DNA of 64,000 nt, from contig OX327684.1 in assembly GCA_946807835.1 (NCBI GenBank), positions 32,238,501-32,302,500 on the forward strand. Reading direction: 5' to 3'. The translations under genes were made by a program, and so were the position numbers. Below the pieces are notes generated by a model. The model searched no databases and was not told where the DNA came from. It saw only the letters and a program-made list of their open reading frames with translations. Shown one piece after another: positions 63,528 through 64,000 of the stretch (position 1 is the stretch's first letter; each line of letters opens with the position of its first letter). Origin of the DNA: Ailanthus altissimus. Lineage: Eukaryota; Streptophyta; Magnoliopsida; Sapindales; Simaroubaceae.

Positions 63528-64000
63528 ATGTACCAACCTTTTCTCCGCTCCTCCAAAACTATCATAACGGTAACTCGCACATTCATCTTCCCGCCAAAAA
63601 CTCCATTAATCCTCTCCCGCTACTCCTTATCAACCCAGTTACCAACATCACCACAAGAACGAGAAAACCAGCAACAACAACTAGAAAAGCTGAAACAAGA
63701 ACAAGAAGCTTCAATTCCCAATTCCAAATCTCCAATTGGTTCTCCATGTCGAGTCCAAAAACTGATAGCCTCCCAATCAGATCCTCTCCTGGCCAAAGAA
63801 ATCTTCGACTACGCTTCTCGCCAACCCAATTTTCGCCACTCTTATACTTCATATCTCATTCTCACCCTTAAACTCGGTCGCGCTAAATATTTCTCTCAAG
63901 TTGATGATATTATCCTTCACCTTAAATCCAGTCAGTACACAGTCACTCCCACTCTCTTTACATACTTAATAAAAATCTATGCGGAAGCCAGTTTGCCCGA
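63528..64000 (+). CDS. Mitochondrial pentatricopeptide repeat protein, 3' end outside window
   Basis: The open frame from ATG 63528 runs to the window end without a stop (157 full codons). The first 35 or so residues are rich in Arg, Ser, Thr and hydrophobics, with no acidic residue, as in a mitochondrial presequence. A Gln/Glu-rich linker (QQQQLEKLKQEQE) follows. From about residue 85 there is helical PPR-like sequence, including DPLLAKEIFDYASRQPNF, TSYLILTLKLGR and FTYLIKIYAEA. PPR proteins bind organellar RNA in a sequence-specific way for processing, stability or editing. From memory it resembles the product of At4g01400, which would fit the neighbouring gene set. The repeat number and any C-terminal domain cannot be seen. 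Confidence 0.85.
   Translation, partial: MYQPFLRSSKTIITVTRTFIFPPKTPLILSRYSLSTQLPTSPQERENQQQQLEKLKQEQEASIPNSKSPIGSPCRVQKLIASQSDPLLAKEIFDYASRQPNFRHSYTSYLILTLKLGRAKYFSQVDDIILHLKSSQYTVTPTLFTYLIKIYAEASLP

Noticed and set aside
1..64000. CRISPR arrays, bacterial operons, rRNA genes
   Set aside because: No regularly spaced short repeats with unique spacers and no rRNA-like blocks. Gene structure is plainly eukaryotic.

Overview
This is AT-rich plant nuclear DNA. It has intron-containing genes with GT-AG junctions, LTR retrotransposons, hAT and Mutator-type MITEs, LINE tails and a decayed plant pararetrovirus. The gene set points to a core eudicot. I cannot name the species, and nothing bacterial is present.

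The window holds seven genes that I could model. Left to right they are: the 3' part of an O-methyltransferase (+, 1-1578); CURT1B, a thylakoid-curvature protein (-, 5301-6820); a subgroup Ia bHLH transcription factor related to bHLH57/67/70 (-, 24570-26278); MTP1, a vacuolar zinc transporter with its coding sequence in one exon (-, 29068-30327); an NDR1/HIN1-like LEA_2 membrane protein (-, 41694-42383); a clock pseudo-response regulator of the PRR9/PRR5 type with eight coding exons (-, 50183-54849); and the 5' end of a mitochondrial PPR protein (+, 63528-64000, running off the window). The exon junctions were built by hand. In every multi-exon model the phases add up to an open frame.

The order PRR9 - MTP1 - bHLH - CURT1B is, from memory, that of Arabidopsis At2g46790-At2g46800-At2g46810-At2g46820. 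The NHL-like and PPR genes resemble genes on the paralogous At4g01xxx segment. This is therefore an ancient conserved block, expanded here by mobile elements. The genes are separate transcription units with no shared pathway, apart from two chloroplast/clock genes that are both light-related.

Mobile DNA fills most of the rest. (i) Two non-autonomous LTR elements of one family lie in minus orientation at 1929-5002 and 36960-40370, with PBS-like sites complementary to initiator tRNA-Met. (ii) A 7.3-kb LTR element at 10486-17755 has perfect GAAAC target duplications. It carries a hAT MITE in its right LTR and another insertion in its interior. (iii) An eroded relative at 19845-23093 carries a Mutator-type MITE. 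(iv) A gypsy-like element at 46122-49664 keeps damaged gag and protease but has lost RT, RNase H and integrase. (v) Other pieces are LINE 3' fragments, further hAT-type MITEs, a caulimovirid movement-protein remnant (34530-36312) and a large imperfect inverted repeat (about 60.0-61.9 kb).

I found no clearly new biological system. The most informative items are the nested insertions with readable target sites, the evening-element cluster upstream of the PRR gene, the 21-bp in-frame duplication in CURT1B, and the inverted repeat near 60-62 kb.
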